The notes below the pieces were generated by a model, which was not told where the DNA came from, did not search any database, and saw nothing but the letters and a program-made list of their open reading frames with translations. Positions 36,450 through 45,757 of a DNA stretch of 64,000 bases are shown here, in pieces. Source of the DNA: Nonomuraea glycinis (GTDB lineage Bacteria; Actinomycetota; Actinomycetes; Streptosporangiales; Streptosporangiaceae); assembly GCF_014646515.1 (NCBI RefSeq), contig NZ_BMNK01000003.1:372001-436000 (forward strand), read 5' to 3'. The position numbers and the translations under genes are program-made. How positions within the stretch are numbered: position 1 is the stretch's first letter; every line of letters starts with the position of its first letter.

Positions 36450-37793
36450 TCAGCCCTTGGCGGCCAGCACGGCGTTCGCCTTGGTCTCGGCGTCGGCGAG
36501 CAGCTTGTCGAGGTCGGCGTCCTTACGGCTGAGCACGCCCGACATGGCCACGTCGAGGATCGCGTAGAGCTCCTGGGCGTGCGGCGGCTCGGCCTTCGGC
36601 GGGATGGTGGCGGCGGCCTGGACGTACGGCTCGTAGTTCTCGACCGGGAGGGTGGCGTTGGTCTTGCGGTCGGCCTGGAGGGCCTTGCCGGTGGCCGAGT
36701 CGCCGTAGACGTCGTTGTCGGGCACGCCCACGGGGTTGCCGATGGTCTTGCCGCGGGCGAAGTCGAAGCGGCCCTTGCCGACGGTGTTGAAGCGGAAGTC
36801 GATCCACTGCAGCCCGGCCTTGGCCTCGGCGGGCGTCGCCTTCGGGTTGACCATGAACGCCTCGCCGCCGCTGAGCGACGCCTTGGCCTCGGGGAAGCCG
36901 GTGATGCCGTAGTCGGCGACGTTGCCCTTGAACTTGTTGACCACGTCGGTGACCACGTCGGGGGCGCCGAGCATCATGCCGACCTTGCCGCTGCCCATCG
37001 CCATCATCAGCGACTCCCAGCCGACCAGGAGCTTGTTGCCCATGCTGTCGTCGGTCCAGCGCATGTCGTGCAGGGTCTGCAGGACGGCCTTGCCCTCGGG
37101 CGAGTTGAAGGCGGCCTGCTTGTTGTCGGGGGTCAGGATGTTGCCGCCGCGGCCGTAGATGGCCTGGGTGAAGTGCCAGCCGCCGGTGTTGCCGCCGGAG
37201 TACTCGCCGTAGCCGACATGGCCGGAGCCGAGCCCGGCGATCTTCTTGGCGGCCTCACGGACCTCGGCCCAGGTCGTGGGGGGCGTGTTCGGGTCGAGGC
37301 CGGCGTCGGTGAAGAGCTTGCGGTTGTAGACCAGGCCGACGCCGTAGTGCACGTTGGGCACGCCGTAGGTCTTGCCGTCCTTGGTGACCAGCTCGCGCAC
37401 GTCGGTGCGCAGGTCGTTCCAGTTCTTGATCTCGCTGGTGTACGCCGAGATGTCCAGGGCCTGGCTCTTGCCGATCACGTCGTCGTAGTTGGTGACGGGC
37501 ACCACGAAGACGGTCTCCATCTGGCCGCCGGCCAGCTTCGGCCCGAACGTCTTGGGATCGAAGCACGGCTGCTGGTCGGTGCTCTTCACGGTCACGCCGG
37601 GGTGCGCCTTCATGAAGGTGGCCACGTCGTCGTCCCACGCCTGGCGCTCCTTGGGCGCCGACTTGGCGGGCTGACAGGCGACCGTGATCGTCACCTGCTC
37701 GGCGGCACCGGCCGTGGGCGTGGCCGGCTCGCCCGACCCACAGGCGGACAGGCCGAGCGCGGTGACGACTAAGAGTCCGGTGGCTCTCTTCAT
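36450..37793 (-). CDS. Sugar-binding lipoprotein (alpha-glucan locus)
   Basis: A 447-residue family 1 solute-binding lipoprotein with signal peptide and lipobox LSAC (Cys near residue 18). ATG 37793 is the start that gives a proper signal peptide, with AGGG 8 nt upstream. The first gene of the operon binding protein - permease - permease - GH13. The linked alpha-glucosidase and the GH87-type glucanase suggest it binds nigero- or other alpha-gluco-oligosaccharides. Confidence 0.88.
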   Translation of the reverse strand: MKRATGLLVVTALGLSACGSGEPATPTAGAAEQVTITVACQPAKSAPKERQAWDDDVATFMKAHPGVTVKSTDQQPCFDPKTFGPKLAGGQMETVFVVPVTNYDDVIGKSQALDISAYTSEIKNWNDLRTDVRELVTKDGKTYGVPNVHYGVGLVYNRKLFTDAGLDPNTPPTTWAEVREAAKKIAGLGSGHVGYGEYSGGNTGGWHFTQAIYGRGGNILTPDNKQAAFNSPEGKAVLQTLHDMRWTDDSMGNKLLVGWESLMMAMGSGKVGMMLGAPDVVTDVVNKFKGNVADYGITGFPEAKASLSGGEAFMVNPKATPAEAKAGLQWIDFRFNTVGKGRFDFARGKTIGNPVGVPDNDVYGDSATGKALQADRKTNATLPVENYEPYVQAAATIPPKAEPPHAQELYAILDVAMSGVLSRKDADLDKLLADAETKANAVLAAKG

Positions 37794-37824
37794 TGATCTG
37801 GCCCTTCTGATGCGAGGTGCCCAC

Positions 37825-37877
37825 ACCATAGGATCGCCAACGAGAGTCCGCAAGATTTCGACGGCCTATTGCAAGAT
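37825..37877 (-). promoter_or_regulatory. Promoter and repeated GCAAGAT motifs of the alpha-glucan operon
   Basis: On the minus strand TTGCGG (37848-37853), a 17-nt spacer and TATGGT (37825-37830) form a good promoter. GCAAGAT occurs at 37850-37856, over the -35, and again at 37871-37877, 21 bp away, consistent with repressor half-sites. Confidence 0.55.
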
Positions 37878-37887
37878 AACGACTGAG

Positions 37888-38880
37888 TTACGAAGCCCGA
37901 ACCCTCGCCGTGGAGGCCCGTACGACCAGCTCCGGCTCGAAGAGCAACTCGTCCGCCGACACCACGGCCTTGTCGATCTGGGCCACCAGCAGGTCGACCG
38001 CGGCCCGGCCCATCGCGTCGATCGGCTGGCGGACCGTGGTCAGCGGCGGGTCGGTGCAGTTCATCAGGGCGGAGTCGTCGAAGCCGATCACCGACACGTC
38101 GCCGGGCACGGTCAGCCCCGCGCGCCGGGTGGCCCGGACCGTGCCGAGCGCGAGCAGGTCGCTGGCGCAGATCACCGCGGTCACGCCACGCCTGACCAGC
38201 CGGGTCGCCGCGGCGTGCCCGCCTTCGAGCGCGAACATGGTGTGCTCGACCAGCTCGGGGTCACCGCCCTCGGCCAGGAAGGTCTCCAGCTTGCGCCGGG
38301 ACGGGATGTGGTCCTTGGGCCCCAGCACCATGCCGACGCGCTCGTGGCCCAGCGCCCGGAGGTGGCCCAGCGCCATCTCGGCGGCCACCACGTCGTCGCA
38401 CGACACCTGCGGGAACTCCAGGCGCTCCACGGCGGCGTTGACCAGCACCGTCGGCAGCTTGCGCTCGTGCAGCAGCTCGTAGTGCCCGTGCGCGGCGTCG
38501 GCCTGGGCGTACAGGCCGCCGGCGAAGACCACGCCGCTGACCTGCTGCTGCAGCAGCAGGTCGACGTAGTCGGCCTCGGACACGCCACCGACGGTTCTGG
38601 TGCACAGCACGGAGGTGAACCCCTGCTGGGCCAGGGCGCCGCCGACCACCTCGGCGAAGGCGGGGAAGATCGGGTTCTGCAGCTCGGGCAGGACCAGGCC
38701 GACCAGGCGGGCGCGGTCGCCGCGCAGCTGGGTGGGGCGCTCGTAGCCGAGCACGTCGAGCGCCGTCAGCACGGCCTCGCGGGTGGCGTCGGACACCCCC
38801 GGCTTGGCGTTGAGCACGCGGCTCACGGTCGCCTCGCTCACCCCGACCTTCTTGGCCACGTCTGCGAGTCGTCGCGTCAT
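37888..38880 (-). CDS. LacI-family repressor of the alpha-glucan locus
   Basis: A 330-residue LacI/GalR regulator: helix-turn-helix TRRLADVAKKVGVSEATVSRVLNAKPGVS, hinge, then an effector domain ending with FEPELVVRAS. A minus-strand TATAGT (38887-38892) lies 6 nt from the ATG at 38880, implying a leaderless mRNA; the in-frame extension to 39021 is therefore not used. It sits between the uptake operon and the divergent secreted glucanase and probably regulates both. Confidence 0.88.
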   Translation of the reverse strand: MTRRLADVAKKVGVSEATVSRVLNAKPGVSDATREAVLTALDVLGYERPTQLRGDRARLVGLVLPELQNPIFPAFAEVVGGALAQQGFTSVLCTRTVGGVSEADYVDLLLQQQVSGVVFAGGLYAQADAAHGHYELLHERKLPTVLVNAAVERLEFPQVSCDDVVAAEMALGHLRALGHERVGMVLGPKDHIPSRRKLETFLAEGGDPELVEHTMFALEGGHAAATRLVRRGVTAVICASDLLALGTVRATRRAGLTVPGDVSVIGFDDSALMNCTDPPLTTVRQPIDAMGRAAVDLLVAQIDKAVVSADELLFEPELVVRASTARVRAS

Positions 38881-38910
38881 GCGCAAACTATACGACAGAA
38901 TACGCAAACA

Positions 38911-38926
38911 CTTGCAACCGCTTACG
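38911..38926. promoter_or_regulatory. LacI-type operator between repressor and GH87 genes
   Basis: CTTGCAACCGCTTACG is an imperfect palindrome close to the generic LacI/MalR form TTGCAAGCGCTTGCAA, with a further TTGCG-like half-site beside it. It lies just upstream of the repressor -10. Confidence 0.45.
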
Positions 38927-39056
38927 TTGAATCGACGGCTCGCCTTGCACGAGGCGGGAGGCGTACACCTTGGACTGCCACCCACCTTGACCAGGGACAG
39001 AGACAGCCAGGCCATTGCCACAGTCAGTCAATTGTTTGCGCAATCCCGTCGAAATA

Positions 39057-39085
39057 TTGCTGAGGTCTGCTGGACATCTTATGGT
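39057..39085 (+). promoter_or_regulatory. Promoter of the secreted glucanase gene
   Basis: TTGCTG (39057-39062), a 17-nt spacer and TATGGT (39080-39085). The -10 is identical to that of the uptake operon. An ATTG...CAAT dyad lies about 25 bp upstream. Confidence 0.5.
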
Positions 39086-39121
39086 GCGCCCAACCGCACT
39101 TCTTCCGAAGGGCCACCCCCC

Positions 39122-42100
39122 ATGAGAGCACTCTTAGCCGCCCTCACCCTGGTCATCTCCGTCCTCGTCGCCCCGCTCCCGGCGGCGGCGGCCGACACCA
39201 ATCTCGCGGCGGGCCGGACCGCCATCGCCAGCGGCCACACCGACGTCTACCGGGCCGCCAACGTCACCGACGGCGACCAGGCCACCTACTGGGAGTCTCC
39301 TAACAACGCCTTCCCCCAATGGGTCCAGGTCGACCTGGGCGCCACCGCCACCGTCAACGGCCTCACCCTCGAACTGCCCGCCGGCTGGCCCAGCAGGACG
39401 CAGACGCTGACCGTCGAGGGCAGCGCCGACGGCGCGAGCTTCACCACCATCAAGGCGTCGGCCACCTACACCTTCGCCCCCACCGCCACCGTCGCCGTCA
39501 GCACGAGCACCCGCTACGTCCGGCTGCGCTTCACCGCCAACACCGGCTGGCCCGCCGGCCAGCTCTCCGAGTTCGAGGTGTACGGCGAGCGCGGCACGAA
39601 TCCAGAACCGGGGGCGAACCTGGCGATCGGCAAGCAGATCGACGCCTCCTCGCACACCCACACCTACGTGGCGGCCCACGCCAACGACAACGACCTGGAC
39701 ACCTACTGGGAAGGCGCCGCCTACCCGAACACGCTGACCGTCAAGCTGGGCGCCAACGCCGACCTCACCTCGGTGGTGCTCAAGCTGAACCCGGCCCCCA
39801 TCTGGGGCAGGCGCACCCAGACCATCCAGGTGCTCGGCCGTGAGCAGAGCGGACGCGACTTCGACGTCCTCGTCCCGCAGGCCACGTACACCTTCGACCC
39901 CGCCGCCGGGAACGCCGTGACCATCCCGGTCACCGCCACGGCCGCCGACGTGCGGCTGCGGATCACCGCCAACTCCGGCGCGCCGGGCGGGCAGGTGGCC
40001 GAGTTCCAGATCTTCGGCGAACCGGCGGACAACCCGGACCTGACCGTCACCGGACTGACCTCGGCCCCGGCCGCACCGACCGAGACCGACGCGATCGAGC
40101 TGTCGGCCACGGTCAGGAACACCGGCACCGCCGCCTCGGCCGCCACCTCCGTCGCCTTCTACCTGGGCGACGACAAGGCCGGCAGCGCGAACGTCGGCGC
40201 ACTGGCCCCCGGCGCCTCGGCCACCGTCTCCGCCGGCATCGGCACCCAGGACGCCGCCAGCTACGCGATCAGCGCCAAGGTCGACGAGGACGGGGACGTC
40301 TTCGAGCGGGACGAGACCAACAACACCGCCACCGGCACCCTGACCGTGCGGCCGGTCGACACCGCCGACCTGGTCGCCGCCCCGGTGGCCTGGACCCCGA
40401 GCAATCCCGCCCGCGGCGACACCGTGACCTTCTCGGTGGCCGTCAAGAACCAGGGCACCCGGGCCAGCGGCGGCGGCTCCCACGGCATCACGCTCACCGT
40501 GACGAACCCGGCCGGCGACGTCGTACGGACCCTCACCGGGTCCACCAGCGGCGTGCTCGCCCCCGGCGCCACCAGCGCCCCGGTCAACCTCGGCACCTGG
40601 ACCGCCGCCGACGGCCGGCACACGGTCAAGGTCGTGCTCGCCGCCGACCCGGAGGAACTGCCGGTCAAACGGGACAACAACACCAGCACGCATCCCCTCT
40701 TCGTCGGCCGCGGCGCCAGCATGCCGTACGACATGTACGAGGCCGAGGACGCCGCGGTCGGCGGCGGCGCCACCCGTGTCGGCCCGAACCGGACCATCGG
40801 CGACCTGGCGGGCGAGGCGTCCGGGCGGCGCGCGGTGACGCTCGGCGGCACCGGCTCCTACGTCGAGTTCACCACCCGCGCCAGCACGAACACGCTGGTC
40901 ACCAGGTTCTCCATGCCGGACGCGCCGGGCGGCGGCGGCATCGACTCCACCCTGAACGTCTACGTCAACGGCGCCTTCCACAAGGCCATCGCCCTGACCT
41001 CGCGCCACGCCTGGCTGTACGGCCCGGAGGCGGAGCCGAACAACAACCCCTCCTCCGGCCCGGCCCGGCACATCTACGACGAGGCCAACGTCATGCTGAA
41101 CGCCACCGTCCCGGCGGGCAGCAGGATCAGGCTGCAGAAGGACGCGGCCAACACCTCCACCTACACGATCGACTTCGTCAACTTCGAGCAGGTCGCGCCG
41201 CTGGCCAACCCGGACCCGGCCCGTTATGCCGTACCGGCCGGATTCACCCACCAGGACGTGCAGAACGCGCTCGACCGGGCCCGGCAGGACAGCGCGCTCA
41301 CCGGCGTCTACCTGCCCCCGGGCGACTACCAGACGGCGAACAAGTTCCAGGTGTACGGCAAGGCCGTCAAGGTCGTCGGCGCCGGGCCGTGGTACACCCG
41401 CTTCCACGCGCCGGCCGGGCAGACCAACACCGACCTCGGGTTCCGGGCGGACGCGACGGCCAACGGCTCGACGTTCGCGAGCTTCGCCTACTTCGGCAAC
41501 TACACCGCGCGCATCGACGGGCCGGGCAAGGTGTTCGACCTCAGCAACGTGTCGAACATCACGATCGAGGACCTCTGGGTGGAGCATCAGGTCTGCATGT
41601 ACTGGGGCACCAACACCGACAACATGGTCATCAGGAACTCGCGGATCCGGAACGTCTTCGCCGACGGGCTCAACCTCACCAACGGCAGCACCGGCAACCG
41701 GATCGCCGACATCGAGACCAGGTCGACCGGTGACGACAGCTTCGCGCTGTTCTCCGCCACCGACAACAACCAGGGCGAGCAGCACGGCAACGTCTTCGAG
41801 AACCTCACCTCGCTGCTCACCTGGCGGGCCGCGGGCGTGGCCGTCTACGGCGGCTACGACAACGTCTTCAGGAACATCTACGTCGCCGACACGCTGGTCT
41901 ACTCCGGCATCACGATCAGCTCGCTGGACTTCGGGTACCCGATGCACGGCTTCGGCGCCAGCCCGCCCACCCGGTTCGAGAACATCTCCCTCGTCAGGGC
42001 CGGCGGGCACTTCTGGGGCGCGCAGACCTTCCCCGCCCTGTGGGTGTTCTCGTCGTCGAAGGTGTTCCAGGGCATCCGGATCAACGGCCTGGACATCGTG

Positions 42101-42385
42101 GACCCGACGTACTCGGGGATCATGTTCCAGACGGGCTACGACCGCAACGGGCAGCCGCTGAACCCGGTGACGGACACCGTCTTCGACAACGTCTCCATCA
42201 GCGGGGCGCGCAAGAGCGGTGACGTCTTCGACGCCAAGTCCGGCTTCGGCATCTGGGTCAACGAGATGCCCGAGACCGGCCAGGGCCCGGCCATCGGCTC
42301 GGCCACCTTCACCGGCCTGAGGTTCGCCGACAACGCGCGGAACATCAAGAACACGACGTCGACCTTCACCCTCACCGTCAACTAG
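39122..42385 (+). CDS. Secreted GH87-type alpha-1,3-glucanase (mycodextranase) with carbohydrate-binding modules
   Basis: A 1,087-residue exported enzyme. Residues 1-24 are a signal peptide ending AAAA; then two discoidin/CBM32-like domains (about 25-155 and 160-300), two CARDB-like beta domains (305-410, 416-535), a CBM6/35-like module (538-690) and a right-handed beta-helix (about 700-1087). D848 (FADGLNL) and D871/D872 (STGDDSFALFS) have the same 23/24-residue spacing as the three catalytic aspartates described for GH87 alpha-1,3-glucanase (D1067, D1090, D1091 of Agl-FH1, from memory). Neighbouring alpha-glucosidase and uptake genes fit alpha-1,3-glucan use. Its 3' end overlaps the convergent kinase gene by 4 nt. 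Confidence 0.82.
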   Translation: MRALLAALTLVISVLVAPLPAAAADTNLAAGRTAIASGHTDVYRAANVTDGDQATYWESPNNAFPQWVQVDLGATATVNGLTLELPAGWPSRTQTLTVEGSADGASFTTIKASATYTFAPTATVAVSTSTRYVRLRFTANTGWPAGQLSEFEVYGERGTNPEPGANLAIGKQIDASSHTHTYVAAHANDNDLDTYWEGAAYPNTLTVKLGANADLTSVVLKLNPAPIWGRRTQTIQVLGREQSGRDFDVLVPQATYTFDPAAGNAVTIPVTATAADVRLRITANSGAPGGQVAEFQIFGEPADNPDLTVTGLTSAPAAPTETDAIELSATVRNTGTAASAATSVAFYLGDDKAGSANVGALAPGASATVSAGIGTQDAASYAISAKVDEDGDVFERDETNNTATGTLTVRPVDTADLVAAPVAWTPSNPARGDTVTFSVAVKNQGTRASGGGSHGITLTVTNPAGDVVRTLTGSTSGVLAPGATSAPVNLGTWTAADGRHTVKVVLAADPEELPVKRDNNTSTHPLFVGRGASMPYDMYEAEDAAVGGGATRVGPNRTIGDLAGEASGRRAVTLGGTGSYVEFTTRASTNTLVTRFSMPDAPGGGGIDSTLNVYVNGAFHKAIALTSRHAWLYGPEAEPNNNPSSGPARHIYDEANVMLNATVPAGSRIRLQKDAANTSTYTIDFVNFEQVAPLANPDPARYAVPAGFTHQDVQNALDRARQDSALTGVYLPPGDYQTANKFQVYGKAVKVVGAGPWYTRFHAPAGQTNTDLGFRADATANGSTFASFAYFGNYTARIDGPGKVFDLSNVSNITIEDLWVEHQVCMYWGTNTDNMVIRNSRIRNVFADGLNLTNGSTGNRIADIETRSTGDDSFALFSATDNNQGEQHGNVFENLTSLLTWRAAGVAVYGGYDNVFRNIYVADTLVYSGITISSLDFGYPMHGFGASPPTRFENISLVRAGGHFWGAQTFPALWVFSSSKVFQGIRINGLDIVDPTYSGIMFQTGYDRNGQPLNPVTDTVFDNVSISGARKSGDVFDAKSGFGIWVNEMPETGQGPAIGSATFTGLRFADNARNIKNTTSTFTLTVN

Positions 42386-43260
42386 AGCTCGGCCCTGGTG
42401 GGCAGCCCCTGCCAGTCGCTCGCGCTGGTCACCGCGGCGGCGCTCAGCAGCGTCCCGCGGTGCAGGCGCTCGGGCGGGGTCAGCCCGTCCAGGGCCGCGC
42501 TGATGTATCCGGCCACGAACGCCTCCGCCGAGCCGGAGGTGTCCACCACCGGCACCTGCGGGCCCGGCGCGTCGTAGCGCATGCGGTCCGACCGTACGCT
42601 CGCGCCCTTCGCGCCGCGGTCCACCACGACCTCGCGCTCGGGCGTGAGCGCGGGCTTGACCAGGTCCAGCTCGTCCTGATGAACGAAGAGCAGATGGGAG
42701 TCACAGGCCAGCTCGGTCAGCGCGTCCTCCGCCTCGCGCACCGAGGCCCACAGCTCGGGGCGGTAGTCGACGGCGAAGGAGATCATCACCTCGGCGTTCC
42801 TGGCCGCGCTCACCGCCGCGCGCACCGCCTCCAGCGCGTCCCGGCCCAGCGCCGCCGTGACCCCGGAGACGTGCAGCATCTTCGACGCCCCGATCCGGTC
42901 GATCGGCACGTTCCCGGGCGTCAGCCCCGACCCGGCCGAGCCGGCCCGGAAATGGGTGACGTGCGGGCTCAGACCCACCCGGGTGTCACGCAGCAGCAGG
43001 CCGGTCCGGCCACCCTGCGTCACCCGCACGTCGGCGGCGTCAACGCCCTCGCCCCGCAGCACCGTCAGCACCCGGGCGCCCAGCTCGTCGGCACCCACTT
43101 TGCCCAGGTAGGCGCAGCTGTGGCCGAGCCTGGCCAAGGCGACGGCGAGGGTGAACTCGGGCCCGCAGACATCGAGCCGCGCCTCGTGCTCGTGCCGGAC
43201 CCGGCCGCTGGACACGACACCCAGTGCCTCGCCCAGCGTGTAAACGTCGATCATGAGCAC
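42382..43260 (-). CDS. PfkB-family sugar kinase-like protein with altered catalytic motif
   Basis: A 292-residue ribokinase/PfkB fold resembling 2-keto-3-deoxygluconate kinases (GPEFTLAVALARLGHSCAYLGKVGADELG). The family signature DTxGAGDxF, whose second Asp is the catalytic base, reads DTSGSAEAF here, so the GAGD anion hole and Asp are replaced by GSAE. The protein may be weakly active, sense sugars, or be decaying. Start ATG 43260 or 43254. Confidence 0.8.
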   Translation of the reverse strand: MLMIDVYTLGEALGVVSSGRVRHEHEARLDVCGPEFTLAVALARLGHSCAYLGKVGADELGARVLTVLRGEGVDAADVRVTQGGRTGLLLRDTRVGLSPHVTHFRAGSAGSGLTPGNVPIDRIGASKMLHVSGVTAALGRDALEAVRAAVSAARNAEVMISFAVDYRPELWASVREAEDALTELACDSHLLFVHQDELDLVKPALTPEREVVVDRGAKGASVRSDRMRYDAPGPQVPVVDTSGSAEAFVAGYISAALDGLTPPERLHRGTLLSAAAVTSASDWQGLPTRAEL

Positions 43261-43444
43261 AGACTGTAGTCGGTGAAGGTCACGTCAAAATTTTTTCCTG
43301 GCGACAGTGCAGGTGACGGCTGTGATCAGATTTTTCCCGCAACTTTAGACAACCTTTTCCCCATACTGTGGCTCTAAGTAGTAGAGGAAGTTGGCCGTCC
43401 CGGGCCGACTTCAAAGCAATACGGGGAGAGGAATCAGCACCCTC

Positions 43445-44191
43445 ATGCGTAAGCTCGCTGTAGGAATCATCTCCGCCCTGGCCGGCGGAACCATGTTGAT
43501 GTCCGGTGGCGTCGCCACCGCCAGCACCACGACCAAGGCCGCCCCTGAGGTCGAGATCGTCGACATCTCACCGAACCCGGTGGTGGTCAAGTGGGGCGGC
43601 GAGACGACCGCCAGCTTCAAGGTCAACGCGTCCTCGGACGTCGAGAAGGTCGAGCTCAGCGTCGAGCCGCTCACCCGCGGCCCGCGGGCGCTCGCGGCCA
43701 AGGACGTCAAGCCGCTGGAGGACTGGCGCTTCTCGGTGCCGTTCGACTCCCGCGACTACGAGGGCAAGTGGCGCGCCACCGCCGTGGCCTTCGACAAGGA
43801 CGGCAAGCGCGTCGCCGCAGACACGTCGTTCTTCGCCGTGGACATCGAGAAGCGCCGGACGAAGGCCGCCACGCGGATCATCGGCTTCGAGGCCTCGCCG
43901 TCCAGGGTCTTCAAGGGCCGGTCCGTCTACCTCTCCGGCCGCCTGCTGGTCAAGGACGGCAGGGGCTGGGACACCGTTCGCAACGCGGAGGTCTCCCTCT
44001 TCTACCGTGCGAACGGCTCCAGCGGCTGGAAGTGGGTCGACTCCGACCGTACCGACCGTCGTGGCAAGTTCGACACCAGGACCCGTCCCTTCAAGAGCGG
44101 CAGCTACAAGGCCGTCTACAAGGGCAGCTTCAGGACCGAAGGCACGTCCAGCGACAGCGAGTACGTGCGCGTCATCCGGTTCCGCCGCTAG
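43445..44191 (+). CDS. Secreted protein of unknown function
   Basis: A 248-residue exported protein with signal peptide (MRKLAVGIISALAGGTMLMSGGVATAS) and two beta-sandwich-like halves; the first resembles a calcium-dependent or Ig-like repeat (VDISPNPVVVKWGGETTASFKV), the second is basic and aromatic-rich. No cysteines or catalytic motif are evident. The start codon has GAGAGGAA upstream at a long spacing. A strong hairpin follows the stop. Confidence 0.75.
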   Translation: MRKLAVGIISALAGGTMLMSGGVATASTTTKAAPEVEIVDISPNPVVVKWGGETTASFKVNASSDVEKVELSVEPLTRGPRALAAKDVKPLEDWRFSVPFDSRDYEGKWRATAVAFDKDGKRVAADTSFFAVDIEKRRTKAATRIIGFEASPSRVFKGRSVYLSGRLLVKDGRGWDTVRNAEVSLFYRANGSSGWKWVDSDRTDRRGKFDTRTRPFKSGSYKAVYKGSFRTEGTSSDSEYVRVIRFRR

Positions 44192-44206
44192 TCAACTCTG
44201 AGTGAG

Positions 44207-44229
44207 GGCCCGGCCGTCTCGGCCGGGCC
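44207..44229. terminator. Strong hairpin after the secreted-protein gene
   Basis: GGCCCGGCCG/CGGCCGGGCC, 10-bp perfect stem with TCT loop, followed by a TT. It starts 15 nt after the stop codon. Confidence 0.75.
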
Positions 44230-44288
44230 TTCGCCATGTACGGGGGCTCATCGGTGAGAGGCGGCCCCTCGGGGGTAGCGACGCACGT

Positions 44289-45002
44289 ATGGGTGACGAC
44301 CTGCTGCACGAACTCGACCGGTTCGACCCGTTCGACATCTTCGACGCCGAGGCGGCCAGGCTCGACCGGTTCTTCGCCGGCCTGGACGCCGACGGCTGGC
44401 GGCGCCCCTCCCGGGCCGCCGGCTGGTCGGTCCGCGACGTGCTCGGCCACCTGGCGGGCGAGGAGCTCTACAACCAGGCGTGCCTCGACGGCACGCTGCA
44501 GGACCTGCTCTCCCTGATGGAGAGTGAGGGCATCAGGGGCTACAACGACTTCAACGAGTGGTGTGTACGGCAACGCCGCGACGTACCCGTCGACGAGGTG
44601 CTGCGGGAGTGGCGTACCAAGAACGGCGACACCCGCCGCCGCATGCGTGCGCTGGGCCCGGACGCGCTGCTGGAGACCATGGCCGGCCCCTACCCGGTGG
44701 GCAGGCAGGCCTTCCATTACGACTCCGAGTACGCCACCCACGCCGATGACGTGGCCGCCCCCGTCGCCGAGGAGGAGGCCGAGGGCCGTACGCGCTGGCG
44801 GGCGGCGATGGGGCGGTTCGCGCTGGCGGAGAGGGAGTCCAAGGCGCAGGTGGAGCAGACGGCCGAGCAGATCTGGGTGTCCGCGGGCGGGGTGAGCGCC
44901 TCCCTGTCCCCGCCCGAGTTCGTCGAGGCTACGGTGGGCCGGCTGCCCGAAGGCCATCCACTGGATCCGCGGCTGGTCTCGGCCCTGCGCTGCCTGGCCT
45001 GA
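44289..45002 (+). CDS. Mycothiol-dependent maleylpyruvate isomerase N-terminal family protein (DinB-like)
   Basis: A 237-residue four-helix-bundle protein of the MDMPI/DinB superfamily: GWSVRDVLGHLAGEELYNQ provides the characteristic W...D...HL segment with the first metal-binding His, and AFHYDSEYATHADDV the later His residues. Family members are mycothiol-dependent isomerases or transferases, pointing to an actinobacterial host. ATG 44289 is preferred to 44202, which lies in the hairpin region. Confidence 0.8.
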   Translation: MGDDLLHELDRFDPFDIFDAEAARLDRFFAGLDADGWRRPSRAAGWSVRDVLGHLAGEELYNQACLDGTLQDLLSLMESEGIRGYNDFNEWCVRQRRDVPVDEVLREWRTKNGDTRRRMRALGPDALLETMAGPYPVGRQAFHYDSEYATHADDVAAPVAEEEAEGRTRWRAAMGRFALAERESKAQVEQTAEQIWVSAGGVSASLSPPEFVEATVGRLPEGHPLDPRLVSALRCLA

Positions 45003-45005
45003 CCG

Positions 45006-45269
45006 ATGATGTGGCTACGTAACCGCGAGGGCACCGAGCCCGCGACCGCGCGCAGCCCCGTGCGCGTCCGCAGGATCCTCTCCGTGACCGCGCTCGTGCT
45101 CACCACCGTGGCGGCCGTCTTCTTCGTCTCGCGGGCGCTGAGCACCGGCGAGGAGGTCTGGGTCTGGGAAGCGGCGATCGCGGCCGTGGTGGCCATCATC
45201 GCCGCCGTCGACCTGCTGGTGCTCAGGCACCGCCGCTCACGCCATCGCGACGGCCAGCACCAGCAGTAG
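45006..45269 (+). CDS. Small two-helix membrane protein
   Basis: An 87-residue protein with two hydrophobic helices (ILSVTALVLTTVAAVFFV; AAIAAVVAIIAAVDLLVL) and basic ends, placed 3 nt after the preceding gene and likely co-transcribed. Its last 33 nt overlap the convergent DUF3040 gene. Function unknown. Confidence 0.7.
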   Translation: MMWLRNREGTEPATARSPVRVRRILSVTALVLTTVAAVFFVSRALSTGEEVWVWEAAIAAVVAIIAAVDLLVLRHRRSRHRDGQHQQ

Positions 45270-45569
45270 GAGGGTCAGCGCCACGATCGCCACGATCAGC
45301 CACACACGGCCGACTCGCCGGCCGGGCCGCGCGCCGGACCCCCGCTCGCCGGCCGGCCGCTCGGGTTCGGCTCGCCTGATCGGCTCGTCGCCGGGGATCG
45401 GGGTCGCGTCCCGGGCGCGCGGCAGGTCGTCCTCCTTGCGCTGAGCCGGTACGCCGTCCGACTCGATCTTGTTGATCGCCGCGACACGCCGGGCGAGCTC
45501 GGGGTCATCCTGCTCCAGAGCCTGCTCGATTTCAGCGAGGATGCGGCGTTCCTTCCCAGAGAGACTCAT
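45237..45569 (-). CDS. DUF3040 membrane protein
   Basis: A 110-residue protein beginning MSLSGKERRILAEIEQAL, the DUF3040 hallmark (an actinobacterial family of small membrane proteins), followed by a polar linker and one C-terminal helix. ATG 45569 matches the family start; the longer in-frame start at 45665 does not. Function unknown. Confidence 0.85.
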   Translation of the reverse strand: MSLSGKERRILAEIEQALEQDDPELARRVAAINKIESDGVPAQRKEDDLPRARDATPIPGDEPIRRAEPERPAGERGSGARPGRRVGRVWLIVAIVALTLLLLVLAVAMA

Positions 45570-45757
45570 TGCGCGATCACCATCGCTCCCACGCCGGTAA
45601 AGCCCTTGTACCCGCAAGTAACCGGCGCATGCGGACTCTTCATCGCAGAACGCTCTTCTGTCCACAATGCTCTTGGATTGGGGCAGGAACGACGAAGCCC
45701 CCGCCCGCTCCGGCGTTGGTCAGGCCGGGCGGGACGGGGGCGGCGCGCTCACGCGCG

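Noticed and set aside
39134-42010. A 958-codon open frame on the minus strand
   Set aside because: It is antisense to the GH87-type gene, has a repetitive Val/Gly/Arg-rich composition expected of GC-rich shadows and contains no known motif.
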